64,000 nucleotides of DNA from Prolixibacteraceae bacterium JC049 (GCA_023369685.1 SACZ01000002.1:124001-188000); one strand, 5' to 3'. Positions 36,461-45,715 are shown, counted from the first letter of the stretch. Program-made: numbers and translations. Notes: generated by a model from the sequence alone, not told the origin.

Positions 36461-37951
36461 ATGAGCAAACCGTTTATTCAAATAAATAAAGCCGATAACG
36501 TAGTTGTTGCTTTACGTAACCTAAAGGCCGAAACTACTCTTGACATTAATGGGCAAAACGTCACTTTGCAGCAGGATGTAGCACGAGGTCATAAGGTGGC
36601 CATTACAGCAATTGAACAAGATTCAGACATCATAAAATATGGTTTTCCAATCGGACATGCTACCCAGCCAATCGAAGCAGGAGATCACATTCACACACAC
36701 AATTTAAAAACGAATCTTTCCGGAGAGCTTTGCTACGAATATCATCCGAAACTGAATTCTTTGAACGCTAAGTTATCGGAGAAAACATTCAATGGATTTC
36801 GTAGAAAAACCGGAGACATAGGAGTTAGAAACGAACTTTGGATAGTTCCAACGGTAGGATGCGTAAATGGAGTGGCTCAACAAATGGTTCGTCGATTAGA
36901 ACAAACCATCGACACATCTCATATTGATGCAATCAATGTGATGACACACAATTTTGGTTGTTCTCAGTTGGGCGACGACCATGAAAATACGCGTCGTATT
37001 TTGGCCGATATTGTTCTACATCCGAATGCCGGTGGTGTTTTGGTTTTAGGCTTAGGATGTGAGAACAATCAGCCAGAGCAATTCAAAGAGCTTTTAACAG
37101 AAGCCGACCAAGGAAGAATCCGCTACCTGGTTACTCAGGATGTGGAAGATGAAATTGAAGAAGGAACTCAGCTACTTCTTCAATTGGCACAGCAGATGAA
37201 AGAAGACAAACGAGAGGTTTGCCCAATCAGCGATCTTAAAATCGGACTGAAATGTGGTGCCTCCGATGGTCTATCAGGAATTACAGCCAACCCATTGTTG
37301 GGAGAATTCTCTGATTTCATCGTTCAAAATGGAGGAACAACCATTCTTACTGAAGTTCCAGAAATGTTCGGAGCCGAAACAGTGCTAATGGAGCGCGCCA
37401 AAGACAAACAGGTGTTTGATGATACGGTTGATATGGTCAATCGATTTAAAAAATACTTTTTAAATCATAATCAGCCTGTATACGAAAACCCATCGCCAGG
37501 CAACAAAGCAGGAGGAATTTCAACTTTGGAAGATAAATCGCTTGGATGTATCCAAAAAGGAGGAGCCGCCACCATTGAGGCTGTTCTGGATTATGGAGAC
37601 AGACTACAGCAAAAAGGATTGAACTTACTTTACGGACCAGGTAACGACTTGGTCTCATCTACAGCTATGGGGTCAGCCGGATGCCAGATGGTTCTTTTCA
37701 CCACAGGAAAAGGCACTCCGTTTGGCAGCTTCGTTCCAACGGTAAAAATCTCGACCAACTCTGAAATTTACAACCAGAAAAAGAAGTGGATCGACTTTAA
37801 TGCCGGAGCATTGGTAGAAGATACTTCGATGGAAGTATTACTTGAGCAATTCATCGACTTCATCTTAAGTGTAGCCAGTGGAGAATTGGTAAATAACGAG
37901 AAAAGCGAAATTAGAGAGATTGCCATTTTTAAGTCAGGAGTGACATTATAA
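36461..37951 (+). CDS. uxaA: Altronate dehydratase
   Basis: The 496-residue enzyme converts D-altronate to 2-keto-3-deoxy-D-gluconate. It has the N-terminal SAF domain (about 1-95) and the large catalytic domain with family motifs NFGCSQLGDDHENT, VLGLGCENNQ, LKCGASDGLSGITANP and a C-terminal GSAGCQMVLFTTGKGTPFG; cysteines in these motifs probably bind iron. The ATG at 36461 is preferred over the adjacent TTG. It is cotranscribed with uxaB. The pathway's uronate isomerase (uxaC), KDG kinase and KDPG aldolase are not in the window. Confidence 0.95.
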   Translation: MSKPFIQINKADNVVVALRNLKAETTLDINGQNVTLQQDVARGHKVAITAIEQDSDIIKYGFPIGHATQPIEAGDHIHTHNLKTNLSGELCYEYHPKLNSLNAKLSEKTFNGFRRKTGDIGVRNELWIVPTVGCVNGVAQQMVRRLEQTIDTSHIDAINVMTHNFGCSQLGDDHENTRRILADIVLHPNAGGVLVLGLGCENNQPEQFKELLTEADQGRIRYLVTQDVEDEIEEGTQLLLQLAQQMKEDKREVCPISDLKIGLKCGASDGLSGITANPLLGEFSDFIVQNGGTTILTEVPEMFGAETVLMERAKDKQVFDDTVDMVNRFKKYFLNHNQPVYENPSPGNKAGGISTLEDKSLGCIQKGGAATIEAVLDYGDRLQQKGLNLLYGPGNDLVSSTAMGSAGCQMVLFTTGKGTPFGSFVPTVKISTNSEIYNQKKKWIDFNAGALVEDTSMEVLLEQFIDFILSVASGELVNNEKSEIREIAIFKSGVTL

Positions 37952-38066
37952 TAACGATACTTTTTCCCAATTAAAGTCACGAAACCAATAACGATTAATA
38001 ATGCGTTGAAACTTCTAGAAGTTATTGTGTTTTGTCTAAGGTTATTTTTTAGGAATAATTAGTTCG

Positions 38067-38113
38067 AAGTTGTCTCAAAAGTGCTTTGCCACTGCTGAGG
38101 CAACTTTTTTTTT
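38067..38113 (+). terminator. Terminator of uxaB-uxaA
   Basis: AAGTTGTCTCA pairs with TGAGGCAACTT (11 bp, one wobble); the loop holds a further AGTG/CACT stem. Nine Ts follow. Confidence 0.85.
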
Positions 38114-38129
38114 GTTGAAGTATAGATAT

Positions 38130-38155
38130 AAAAAAAGCTACCCGAAGGTAGCTTT
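38130..38155 (-). terminator. Terminator of the greA-HIT operon
   Basis: On the minus strand AAAGCTACC-TTCG-GGTAGCTTT is a perfect 9-bp stem with a UUCG tetraloop, followed by more Ts, six bases after the HIT stop codon. Confidence 0.9.
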
Positions 38156-38160
38156 CTGCA

Positions 38161-38553
38161 TTATAATGCGTTTTGTATTTTCTGTTGAATTTCCTTAAAC
38201 TCAGCTTCGGAGAGCTTCAGTTTTGGATTGGCAAAATTAATATCTTTTTCGCTCTGCATAGGCACCAAGTGAATGTGCGCATGAGGAACTTCAAGGCCCA
38301 ATACTGCAACACCTACTTTTACACAAGGCATAGCCTCTTTTAGCGCAACTGCCACTTTTTTAGCAAACAATTGCAATCCTGCATAAAGCTCATCATCTAA
38401 ATCGAAAAGATAATCGACTTCCTTTTTAGGGATAACTAAAGTATGCCCTTTGGCTAAAGGAAAGATATCTAAGAAGGCATAGAAATTTTCATCTTCGATA
38501 ATCTTATAAGATGGAATTTCGCCTTTTACAATTTTTGAAAAGATAGTTGCCAT
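38161..38553 (-). CDS. HIT-family nucleotide-binding hydrolase
   Basis: The 130-residue cytoplasmic protein is a histidine-triad hydrolase of the Hint-like type. The triad VPHAHIHLVP is near residue 95, and the N-terminal FSKIVKGEIPSYKIIEDENFYAFLDIFPLAKGHTLVIPK is the classic HIT start. Such enzymes cleave nucleoside phosphoramidates or act on adenylylated by-products. It lies 36 bases downstream of greA, a frequent pairing in Bacteroidota, and the pair ends in a strong terminator. Confidence 0.93.
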   Translation of the reverse strand: MATIFSKIVKGEIPSYKIIEDENFYAFLDIFPLAKGHTLVIPKKEVDYLFDLDDELYAGLQLFAKKVAVALKEAMPCVKVGVAVLGLEVPHAHIHLVPMQSEKDINFANPKLKLSEAEFKEIQQKIQNAL

Positions 38554-38589
38554 ATAGTATTATTTTTTTTGAGATAAGTGTTCTCAAAG

Positions 38590-39063
38590 TTAAATACTGA
38601 TTTCCACAATTTCAAAAGGAATTATACCAGAAGGCACTTTAATATCGACAACTTCACCTACTTTTTTACCCAATAAGCCTTTGGCAATAGGAGTATCGAT
38701 AGAAATTTTACCTTCACGAAGGTTAGCCTCTTGCTCACCTACGATAGTATATTTCATTACTTGATTATTCTTCTTGTTCTTGATGGTCACTTTATTCAAA
38801 ATCTGAACTGTTTCAGTGTTAATCTGCGACTCATCAATAATTCGAGCATTAGCTAGCTGACCACGTAGAAGTGCAATTTTCGCTTCCAACATTCCCTGTG
38901 CATCTTTGGCTGCATCGTACTCAGCATTCTCTGAGATATCGCCTTTTTCAATGGCCTCGCCAATCTGCTTCGAAATTTTTGGACGCTCAACATTCATTAG
39001 TTGATCCAACTCATCTTTTAGTTTCGCTAATCCTTCTTTGGTTAAATATGTTACTTTATTCAT
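38590..39063 (-). CDS. greA: Transcription elongation factor GreA
   Basis: The 157-residue protein has the GreA N-terminal coiled coil (about 8-75; KPxISKQIGEAIEKGDISENAEYDAAKD) whose acidic tip enters the RNA polymerase channel to trigger transcript cleavage, and the C-terminal FKBP-like domain (about 85-155; SIDTPIAKGLLGKKVGEVVDIKVP). A GGAGG Shine-Dalgarno sequence precedes the ATG at 39063. It is the first gene of a greA-HIT operon and has an unusual hairpin in its leader. Confidence 0.96.
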   Translation of the reverse strand: MNKVTYLTKEGLAKLKDELDQLMNVERPKISKQIGEAIEKGDISENAEYDAAKDAQGMLEAKIALLRGQLANARIIDESQINTETVQILNKVTIKNKKNNQVMKYTIVGEQEANLREGKISIDTPIAKGLLGKKVGEVVDIKVPSGIIPFEIVEISI

Positions 39064-39103
39064 GTTGTTTCCTCCTATTATAATACTTTGTCAGGGTTGA
39101 TAC

Positions 39104-39144
39104 AAAAACAAAAAGAATTCCAACCATGCTGGTTAGAACTCTTT
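39104..39144 (-). promoter_or_regulatory. Terminator-like hairpin in the greA leader
   Basis: On the minus strand AAGAGTTCTAACC pairs with GGTTGGGAATTCTT (about 13 pairs, wobbles and one bulge) around AGCAT and is followed by TTTTTGTTTTTG. It lies between the predicted greA start of transcription and the ATG. No gene ends upstream on this strand, so it looks like an attenuator rather than a leftover terminator. Confidence 0.5.
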
Positions 39145-39151
39145 GTGAAGC

Positions 39152-39159
39152 AAATATAT
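39152..39159 (-). promoter_or_regulatory. Candidate -7 box of greA
   Basis: The minus strand reads TATATTTG. No convincing -33 TTG is seen. It would start transcription near 39145, right at the hairpin. Confidence 0.4.
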
Positions 39160-39319
39160 CGATTTTTTTCTTTCTATAAAAATATCCTTAACAACCTGAT
39201 ATATTGCCACAAGCACCTACATCTTCAATAACATTGAAAAAGTTTGTATATTGCTTCACCATCAAAAAAATCTCAAATAAAAACTCCTTTAACCATACTA
39301 AGTATTCAATTTAATAGTC

Positions 39320-39865
39320 ATGAAAAGAAAAGTTTTAATTCTAATAGCAATCTGTGCTTTGTCAACATCAATTATTCGCGCACAAGAAACTCCTTTCAAT
39401 AAAATCAGCTTCTTAATAGGCGAGTGGCAGGGAACAGGAAAAGGTTTTGGCAATAACGAGTCTACCATTAAATCCTCTTTTCAATGGGTTATGAATAAAA
39501 AATATATAGAAGTAATTAATGACTCCCAATTTGCGCCAACTAAACAAAAGCCCAAAGGCGAACACCATATTGACAAAGGCTACATCAGCTTTGACAAACA
39601 TCGAAAAGCCATTGTGTTTCGCCAATTCAATATCGAAGGCTACGTGAATCAATACATATTAATTGATTCCTTATCGACTCCCAATGAATTCGTATTTGAG
39701 ACAGAGAAAATTGAAAATTTCGTTCCCGGAGGCAAAGCTCGCTGGGTAATAACGAAAAATACAGACAACAGTATTACTACCACTTTCAATGTGGCATTTC
39801 CTAACAAAGGTTATTCTTGCTTTGGAACAAATAAATTAAAACGCATAAAAGAAGGAGAGCTTTAA
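39320..39865 (+). CDS. Secreted lipocalin-like protein (DUF1579/THAP4-like fold)
   Basis: The 181-residue protein has a signal peptide (MKRKVLILIAICALSTSIIRA) and one beta-rich domain opening with FLIGEWQGTGKGFG, reminiscent of DUF1579 and nitrobindin-like heme-binding beta-barrels (which have LLGTWRGEG at this point). Later strands (FRQFNIEGYVNQYILIDS, RWVITKNTDNSITTTFNV) fit a small barrel. I cannot identify a ligand. It is a single gene convergent with the TlpA-like gene. Confidence 0.6.
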   Translation: MKRKVLILIAICALSTSIIRAQETPFNKISFLIGEWQGTGKGFGNNESTIKSSFQWVMNKKYIEVINDSQFAPTKQKPKGEHHIDKGYISFDKHRKAIVFRQFNIEGYVNQYILIDSLSTPNEFVFETEKIENFVPGGKARWVITKNTDNSITTTFNVAFPNKGYSCFGTNKLKRIKEGEL

Positions 39866-39874
39866 CTCTCCTTT
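39851..39874. terminator. Convergent terminator between the lipocalin-like and TlpA-like genes
   Basis: AAGGAGAG and CTCTCCTT form a perfect 8-bp stem around CTTTAA, overlapping the plus-strand stop codon. T-runs are weak on both sides. Confidence 0.5.
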
Positions 39875-39878
39875 CTCT

Positions 39879-40373
39879 CTATTTGAATTCCTTTAATATT
39901 TTTCCAACAACTTCTTCGGTCAACTCATGCCCTTTAAGTCCCGGGAAACCTTCCCAACGAACGATCCCCTGAGGGTCGATTAAAATCACATGAGGAATTC
40001 CTTTTATCTCTAACTCTCTTGCCATTCTTCCTTTAGGGTCAATAGCACTGAAGTATTCGATTTTAGGATTCGCAAAATTTCTCACTTTATCTTCTTTCTC
40101 TTTCGACAAACCAATAACCACTAGCTTATCGCCAAACTTCTTGTGAAAATGGTTCATTTCAGGAATTGCTTTTCGACATGGACCGCACCATGTTGCCCAA
40201 AAATCGATCAATACAAACTTCCCTTTTACATCAGGTTGTTGCGTTATCCATTTTTCAACCACCAACTCTGGTGCTTTTTTATTCAAAAATGATTTTGCCC
40301 ACATTTGCTTTTTCTGAGCAAAGCCACTAACTCCTATTCCTACAAAAAGGATTACCAATAATAAATTCTTCAT
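39879..40373 (-). CDS. TlpA-like thioredoxin-fold protein, exported
   Basis: The 164-residue protein has a signal peptide (to about residue 20) and an AhpC/TSA-TlpA-type thioredoxin domain with the active site WCGPC (Cys63, Cys66) and the cis-proline segment GIPHVILID. It is probably a periplasmic thiol-disulfide reductase that keeps substrates such as apocytochromes reduced. The eight-haem cytochrome in this window would be a client of such a system, but the two genes are not linked. Confidence 0.85.
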   Translation of the reverse strand: MKNLLLVILFVGIGVSGFAQKKQMWAKSFLNKKAPELVVEKWITQQPDVKGKFVLIDFWATWCGPCRKAIPEMNHFHKKFGDKLVVIGLSKEKEDKVRNFANPKIEYFSAIDPKGRMARELEIKGIPHVILIDPQGIVRWEGFPGLKGHELTEEVVGKILKEFK

Positions 40374-40565
40374 TATTCTATTTTTTGATTTTGTTCGTTA
40401 TCATCGTTCTCTAAACTAACTACAATTGAAGTACTTTTCAACATCTTCTCCTATTTTTAACAAAAAACAACGGTTTTTAAACAATGAAATTGCAACTTCT
40501 ACGCTATAATTGCGTCTTATTATTCCGAGAGATGCAATTTTAATATCAATAAAACCCATAATATC

Positions 40566-41276
40566 ATGAAACGAAATTTTTTGAACCTATTTCTAATTGC
40601 AATATTTTCAATTTTCTCCCTTTCGGCTAATGCTGAAACAGAAGAGAGACACTTAGGAGCATTTACCGAACTATCACTTCGCATTAATGCCAAAGTACAT
40701 CTTGAACAAGGCAAAGAACAAAGTGTAGAACTTGTTGGTTCATCCTCTTCATTGGGAAAAATTATTACTGAAATAAAAGGGAATAAATTAATTATCAGAA
40801 CCAAGTCATCTAAACGTTGGTTTTCGTCGGATAATAATTTAGGAAAAATTGAAATCTACATCACAATGCCTGAAATTGATGGAATTTTTGTTTCCGGATC
40901 AGGTGATATTATTTCTGAAGGAAAAATTAAATCGCGAATTATAGACCTTGCCATAAGTGGAAGTGGCGATATTGATATCGAACATTTGGAATGCAACCGC
41001 GTTGATTCCGAAATCTCTGGATCAGGTCACATTGTGATAGACAAAGGAAATGCTGAAGAAGAATTCGACATTAGAATTTCGGGATCGGGTCATGTGAAAG
41101 CATCTGGATTTAAAGCCGAAGATGTAAACGTAAAAGTATCTGGATCGGGCAACTCATATGTCTATGCGAACCATTCGTTAAAAGTAAGAGTTGCTGGTAG
41201 CGGAGATGTTTATTACTCTGGCTCACCTAGAATTGACTCCAGCATTGCTGGTTCGGGGAAAGTTAAAAGAAACTAA
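40566..41276 (+). CDS. DUF2807 (head GIN domain) secreted protein
   Basis: The 236-residue protein has a signal peptide (ending ANAE) and a DUF2807 beta-solenoid: short turns with recurring SGSG (SGSGDI, SGSGHI, SGSGHV, SGSGNS) and AGSG about every 18-20 residues, starting with the typical FTELSLRINAKVHLEQG. Such proteins are envelope-associated in Bacteroidota; their function is unknown. It is a single gene with a strong terminator. Confidence 0.82.
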   Translation: MKRNFLNLFLIAIFSIFSLSANAETEERHLGAFTELSLRINAKVHLEQGKEQSVELVGSSSSLGKIITEIKGNKLIIRTKSSKRWFSSDNNLGKIEIYITMPEIDGIFVSGSGDIISEGKIKSRIIDLAISGSGDIDIEHLECNRVDSEISGSGHIVIDKGNAEEEFDIRISGSGHVKASGFKAEDVNVKVSGSGNSYVYANHSLKVRVAGSGDVYYSGSPRIDSSIAGSGKVKRN

Positions 41277-41283
41277 TCTCGAT

Positions 41284-41315
41284 AAAAAACCAGTGATTAA
41301 ATCACTGGTTTTTTT
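41284..41315. terminator. Bidirectional terminator
   Basis: AAAACCAGTGAT and ATCACTGGTTTT form a perfect 12-bp stem around TAA with T-runs on both strands. It serves the convergent genes on each side. Confidence 0.9.
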
Positions 41316-41320
41316 ATATC

Positions 41321-42046
41321 TTAATTTGAAGAATCGCTCCCTACCCAGGTAATCAAACCTTTTGTTCTCGCAATTCCTTCCAACCTACTCGTTGTCCCTT
41401 CTTCCATTTTATAACAAACTACCTCATATTTGAACTCTTGATTGTTATTCGGAGTAAATTCATATGCCCAATACTTGTCATTCTGCTTCCTTTTAACTTC
41501 ATAACTACTTGCATTTTTAAACAAAGGTGAAACATAAACCTTCTTCTCCTCGTCTTCGATTGTATATAGTCTTATGCTATAATAATCAAAATTAGTTACA
41601 TCATTCCAATCAAAATCTAATTGATTCTTTTCACTATTCCACTTCGTTCCTTCAGGCACTATAACAGGAGGCTCTACAACCTCACCTTTTAAGTTTTCTG
41701 TCATTTCTTTTGTTTCCCCACCAGCAAACGTCACATTATATGTATACAGTCCAGTAACAGGCTTATCTGTTTTATAATCTGTTTCTCCCGGCACTTTGGC
41801 AAAAGTTGTTTTATAGGAATCAAAAGCTGTTAATGACAAAGGAGAAGCAAAGGTAGAGTGATTGACCGTAACTGCATCCAAAGGAGTATTTGACTGACAA
41901 ATCATAACAGGTGCATATTTCAATTGATTATCAGTAGTACGTATACATTCTGTATAAATATCTCCCACTGCACTTTTATTATCTTCTGCATCTAAACAAG
42001 ATGTAAACACTCCTAACGCTACAATAAAATAAAAGAGTTTTCTCAT
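41321..42046 (-). CDS. Hypothetical lipoprotein with fibronectin-like C-terminal part
   Basis: I do not recognise this 241-residue lipoprotein as a named family. The lipobox is VFTSC (about Cys17). The second half (about 130-235; NQLDFDWNDVTNFDYYSIRLYTIEDE, then YEFTPNNNQEFKYEVVCYK) looks like a fibronectin type III or Ig-like beta-sandwich. It is a single gene, divergent from the four-gene TonB-receptor operon. A shared function with that operon is possible but unsupported. Confidence 0.6.
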   Translation of the reverse strand: MRKLFYFIVALGVFTSCLDAEDNKSAVGDIYTECIRTTDNQLKYAPVMICQSNTPLDAVTVNHSTFASPLSLTAFDSYKTTFAKVPGETDYKTDKPVTGLYTYNVTFAGGETKEMTENLKGEVVEPPVIVPEGTKWNSEKNQLDFDWNDVTNFDYYSIRLYTIEDEEKKVYVSPLFKNASSYEVKRKQNDKYWAYEFTPNNNQEFKYEVVCYKMEEGTTSRLEGIARTKGLITWVGSDSSN

Positions 42047-42136
42047 GATTTTGTTTTGGTTATAAAGTTATGCATATGAGATTAGATGCACAACTTCCTT
42101 AATAGTTGCGTCTATAAATATTTATTGTTTAACTGG

Positions 42137-42167
42137 TTGTATCGTCTTAATATAATTATTAGATTTG
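42137..42167 (+). promoter_or_regulatory. Promoter of the TonB-receptor/DUF4249/MG2-like operon
   Basis: TTG at 42137-42139, 20 bases, then TAGATTTG at 42160-42167. This is an exact Bacteroidota consensus match and predicts a leader of about 90 bases before the first gene. Confidence 0.7.
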
Positions 42168-42263
42168 AAAATTCTAAGTCAATCTATTGATTATTAAGAA
42201 GGGGAAAAGTTATTAACCAATAGATTCAACTATCACTTAATTACACAATAAAACCTAAAACTT

Positions 42264-42977
42264 ATGACACTGCGTCTACTCATCAGCATGCTACCATTGT
42301 TGTTTTCTATGTTTAGTTTTGCACAAACAGTTACTCTCGACTCTCTAAAACTTTATTCCAATCCTGACTTATTAATTAATGGCACCAGATGGTATGACTA
42401 CGGACTTGGCTACACAGGACATCAATATCTGGATAAAAACAAATTTACAAGTGCTAATATTCAATTAAAAAGACATCTTTTCAAAGATATTATGATTAAC
42501 TACGACATTCATCAAGACAAACTAGTAGTTAGTAGAAAAAAGGCTAATACTTACATATACTATTATATAAACAAAGAAGACGTAAATGCATTCTCCTTCA
42601 ACGACTTTTCGACGCAGAACACTCGAAACTTTATAAACATAAAGACTCTACTTCCAGATTATCCTCCTAAGCTTTATGAAGTATTATATGATGGAAAGAT
42701 AAAACTTTTGCAATTTCACTATAAATCAATTTTAAAGGAAACAACAGAGTTTTCGATCGGGAAATACAATAAAAATTCAAAAATTTATTTATTGATTGAT
42801 CAACAACTTATAAGAGTTAGAAACCGATCATCTATTCTAAAGCTTTTTGTCAAGCAAAAGAAAACAATAAAAAGTTATCTACGACAAAATAATCTTTTCC
42901 CTTCCAAGAGGGATCTACCTGCATTTATTTCTCTGATAAAATTCTGTGACGAAAAAGGTTTAACCATCACACAATAA
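42264..42977 (+). CDS. Unknown secreted protein, first gene of a TonB-receptor operon
   Basis: The 237-residue protein has a signal peptide (to about residue 20, MFSFA-Q) and no domain I can name with confidence. The N-terminal part (SNPDLLINGTRWYDYGLGYTG, then GHQYL and a later MINYDIHQDKLVV) resembles uncharacterised Bacteroidota proteins encoded before STN-type TonB receptors. The rest is beta-rich, then basic and helical (KLFVKQKKTIKSYLRQNN). It ends 8 bases before the receptor start, so it is cotranscribed. A periplasmic or outer-membrane accessory role is inferred from position only. Confidence 0.6.
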   Translation: MTLRLLISMLPLLFSMFSFAQTVTLDSLKLYSNPDLLINGTRWYDYGLGYTGHQYLDKNKFTSANIQLKRHLFKDIMINYDIHQDKLVVSRKKANTYIYYYINKEDVNAFSFNDFSTQNTRNFINIKTLLPDYPPKLYEVLYDGKIKLLQFHYKSILKETTEFSIGKYNKNSKIYLLIDQQLIRVRNRSSILKLFVKQKKTIKSYLRQNNLFPSKRDLPAFISLIKFCDEKGLTITQ

Positions 42978-42985
42978 AACGATTC

Positions 42986-45715
42986 ATGAAACAGATACTC
43001 ACAACATTACTTATAACAATTTCATTATTTGCCATTGGACAAAACTCTTCAAAAACTATAAATGGCAATTATAACAACATGCCTCTAACTGACATATTGA
43101 ACAATATTAGTCAACAAACTAATATTGAATTTTTATATCTACCTGAGCTCGTTGACAATATAAAGCTCACGAGAAGTTTCACCAATACAGATATTGATTC
43201 TTGTCTAAAATCATTATTATCTGCCCACTTCTTCAATTATCATAAACTTTCATCAAAACGAATCATTCTTTATAGTGGATTGAGTATTCGCAAATCTCTC
43301 TTATCATACGTCGATAACTCACATGAAGTAGCAAAGGAAGAAGAAAAGAAGAAGGCATCCAGACAAGCTTTACTTCAACTTCAATATAAAATATTCAATA
43401 TCGGAACACCCGGTGAAACAAGTAAAGAGACGCAGTTTTTCAAAGGACAATTAACTTCATTTCAGGACAACAAACCAATAGTTGGCGCCAATGTCTATAT
43501 AAATGGAACTAACAGAGGAGTGTCCACCAATAAAGAGGGATATTTTAAACTTCCTTTAGCAAAAGGCAATTACATCATTAAGTTCACAAGTTTGGGAATG
43601 GAATCTGCCCAACGAATCATAAATTTCTACTCCACAGGAAAATTAGATGTCATGTTAGATACAAAAATTAATGTATTAACAGATATTGACATATTTGGTA
43701 ACAGACAAGGTAATGTCGACCGGACAGCCATGGGGGTAGAATCTTTGGACATAAAAGAATTTAACTCAATCCCTTCTCTCTTAGGAGAACCAGATGTAAT
43801 GAAAGGGGCTTTACTACTTCCTGGAGTACAATCAGTAGGAGAAGGTGCTGCTGGTTTTAATGTAAGAGGAGGCAAATCGGATCAAAATCTAATATTAATA
43901 GATAATGCTCCTGTCTACGCTCCATCTCACTTGTTTGGAAACTTTTCAGCAATTAATGCCGATGCAGTACAGGAGGCCACAATGTACAAAGGTAGTATAC
44001 CAGCCCACCATGGTGGACGCTTATCCTCTGTTTATGATATCAAAACCAAAGATGGAAACAATGAAAAAATTCATGGAAGCGGAGGTATTAGCCCTATGTC
44101 AGCTCGAATGATGTTAGAAGGACCAATAAAAAAAGACAAACTAACATTTTTAATTAATGGACGAAGCACTTACTCTGACTGGCTACTTGACCAAGTGAAA
44201 AGTAAAAGACTTTCAAATTCCTCTGCAAACTTCTATGACGCACAATTAAAGCTAAGCTATAAATTGAATAAAAAAAATAAGATATCAGCCAATGCGTATA
44301 TTAGTAATGATGAATTTCAATTAAGAAGCGACACTGTTTATCAGTATAATAACAGATGGGGAGTTTTAAATTGGAAGAGCGACATAAATAATGCTCTTCA
44401 TCTAAACAGTTCCATCTTATATAGTGAGTATACTTATGAAATGAAAGATCAAGAGAATCCATTGGATGACTTTAGATTAACACATAAACTAAATAATATT
44501 GGTTTAAAAAGTAATATTTCATACAGTAATGGCAATCATACTATGAACATGGGACTAACAAGCACACTCTACACTGTTAATCCCGGGAGTCGAATTTCTA
44601 GTTCAACTTCAAAGGTACTTCCTTATCAAAGTGCCGATCAACAAGGTTTAGAAACAGCTATATATATAGGCGACGAATTCAACTTATCGCCGCAACTTAC
44701 TTTATCGGGGAGTTTGCGCATAAACTCCTTTGCCGCACTAAAAGATGGTCAGGAATATAAATACACCGAAAATTCCCCTCTAAAAGCAAGCAACATTACA
44801 GATACAATCAGCACCAAAAAAGGAAGTATCGATAAAATATACTTAAACCCCGAGTACAGAATCTCGGCTAAATATCTTCTTGATGCATCAAGCTCTCTGA
44901 AGTTCAGTTACAATAAAGCAACTCAGTATTTGCATCTACTTACCAATAGTACCGCAATATCACCTACAGATACATGGACTTTAAGCAATAAATTCATCAA
45001 ACCACAAATTGGGCATCAACTATCGTTTGGATACTTCAAAAATTATCAAAGTGGCAGATTCGAGATTTCTGCAGAAGTCTACTACAAATGGCTTAAAAAC
45101 ATTAAAGAGTTTAAACCTGGAGCAAGTCTTCTTCTAAACGATCATATTGAAACCGAACTATTAAATGGGAAAGGGCGATCATATGGTTTTGAGTTTTCAA
45201 TAAAACGTAATATCGGACGAATTTTTGGTATGTTCAATTACTCTTATTCAAAAACAGAAATTAAAGCCGATTCTCCTTACTCAGAAGAACAAGTTAATAA
45301 TGGGGATTACTTTCCTGCAAGTTATGACAGACCACACAACTTGAACTTGCTAATGAATTTTAAGCTATCCCGCAGAGCTATTTTCTCAGTTAATACTGTT
45401 TATAATTCAGGACGTCCGATAACATATCCAACAAGTAAATACCAAATGGGCAATCAGGTAATACTCCATTATACTGATTATAATCAATATCGTATTCCCG
45501 ATTATTACAGAGTTGATCTTGCTTTAAAAATTGAAGGTAACTTAAAACGAAGAAAATTAGCTCACAGCTCATGGGCTTTCTCAGTGTACAATGTTACTGG
45601 ACGAAAAAATGCTTATTCAGTTTATTTCAGAAGTGAAGGAATGAGAATTAATGGATACAAACTTTCAATATTTGGAACTGCTATCCCAACTATCACATAC
45701 AATTTCCGCTTCTAA
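42986..45715 (+). CDS. TonB-dependent receptor with N-terminal STN-like domain
   Basis: This 909-residue receptor has a signal peptide (to about residue 19), an STN-like domain (about 25-95; NMPLTDILNNISQQTNIEFLYLPE), a spacer, a carboxypeptidase-regulatory-like domain (about 150-235), a plug (about 240-370; LPGVQSVGEGAAGFNVRGGKSDQNLILID) and a barrel ending TITYNFRF. Unlike the SusC gene, no SusD, ECF sigma or FecR gene accompanies it, so any sigma signalling through the STN domain would have to act in trans. DUF4249 and MG2-like genes follow, an arrangement seen in other Bacteroidota. The ligand is unknown and need not be a glycan. Confidence 0.9.
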   Translation: MKQILTTLLITISLFAIGQNSSKTINGNYNNMPLTDILNNISQQTNIEFLYLPELVDNIKLTRSFTNTDIDSCLKSLLSAHFFNYHKLSSKRIILYSGLSIRKSLLSYVDNSHEVAKEEEKKKASRQALLQLQYKIFNIGTPGETSKETQFFKGQLTSFQDNKPIVGANVYINGTNRGVSTNKEGYFKLPLAKGNYIIKFTSLGMESAQRIINFYSTGKLDVMLDTKINVLTDIDIFGNRQGNVDRTAMGVESLDIKEFNSIPSLLGEPDVMKGALLLPGVQSVGEGAAGFNVRGGKSDQNLILIDNAPVYAPSHLFGNFSAINADAVQEATMYKGSIPAHHGGRLSSVYDIKTKDGNNEKIHGSGGISPMSARMMLEGPIKKDKLTFLINGRSTYSDWLLDQVKSKRLSNSSANFYDAQLKLSYKLNKKNKISANAYISNDEFQLRSDTVYQYNNRWGVLNWKSDINNALHLNSSILYSEYTYEMKDQENPLDDFRLTHKLNNIGLKSNISYSNGNHTMNMGLTSTLYTVNPGSRISSSTSKVLPYQSADQQGLETAIYIGDEFNLSPQLTLSGSLRINSFAALKDGQEYKYTENSPLKASNITDTISTKKGSIDKIYLNPEYRISAKYLLDASSSLKFSYNKATQYLHLLTNSTAISPTDTWTLSNKFIKPQIGHQLSFGYFKNYQSGRFEISAEVYYKWLKNIKEFKPGASLLLNDHIETELLNGKGRSYGFEFSIKRNIGRIFGMFNYSYSKTEIKADSPYSEEQVNNGDYFPASYDRPHNLNLLMNFKLSRRAIFSVNTVYNSGRPITYPTSKYQMGNQVILHYTDYNQYRIPDYYRVDLALKIEGNLKRRKLAHSSWAFSVYNVTGRKNAYSVYFRSEGMRINGYKLSIFGTAIPTITYNFRF

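Noticed and set aside
40900-41270. Repeated SGSG codons as a possible DNA repeat array
   Set aside because: They are turns of the DUF2807 beta-solenoid; the DNA copies differ and the period is protein-level.
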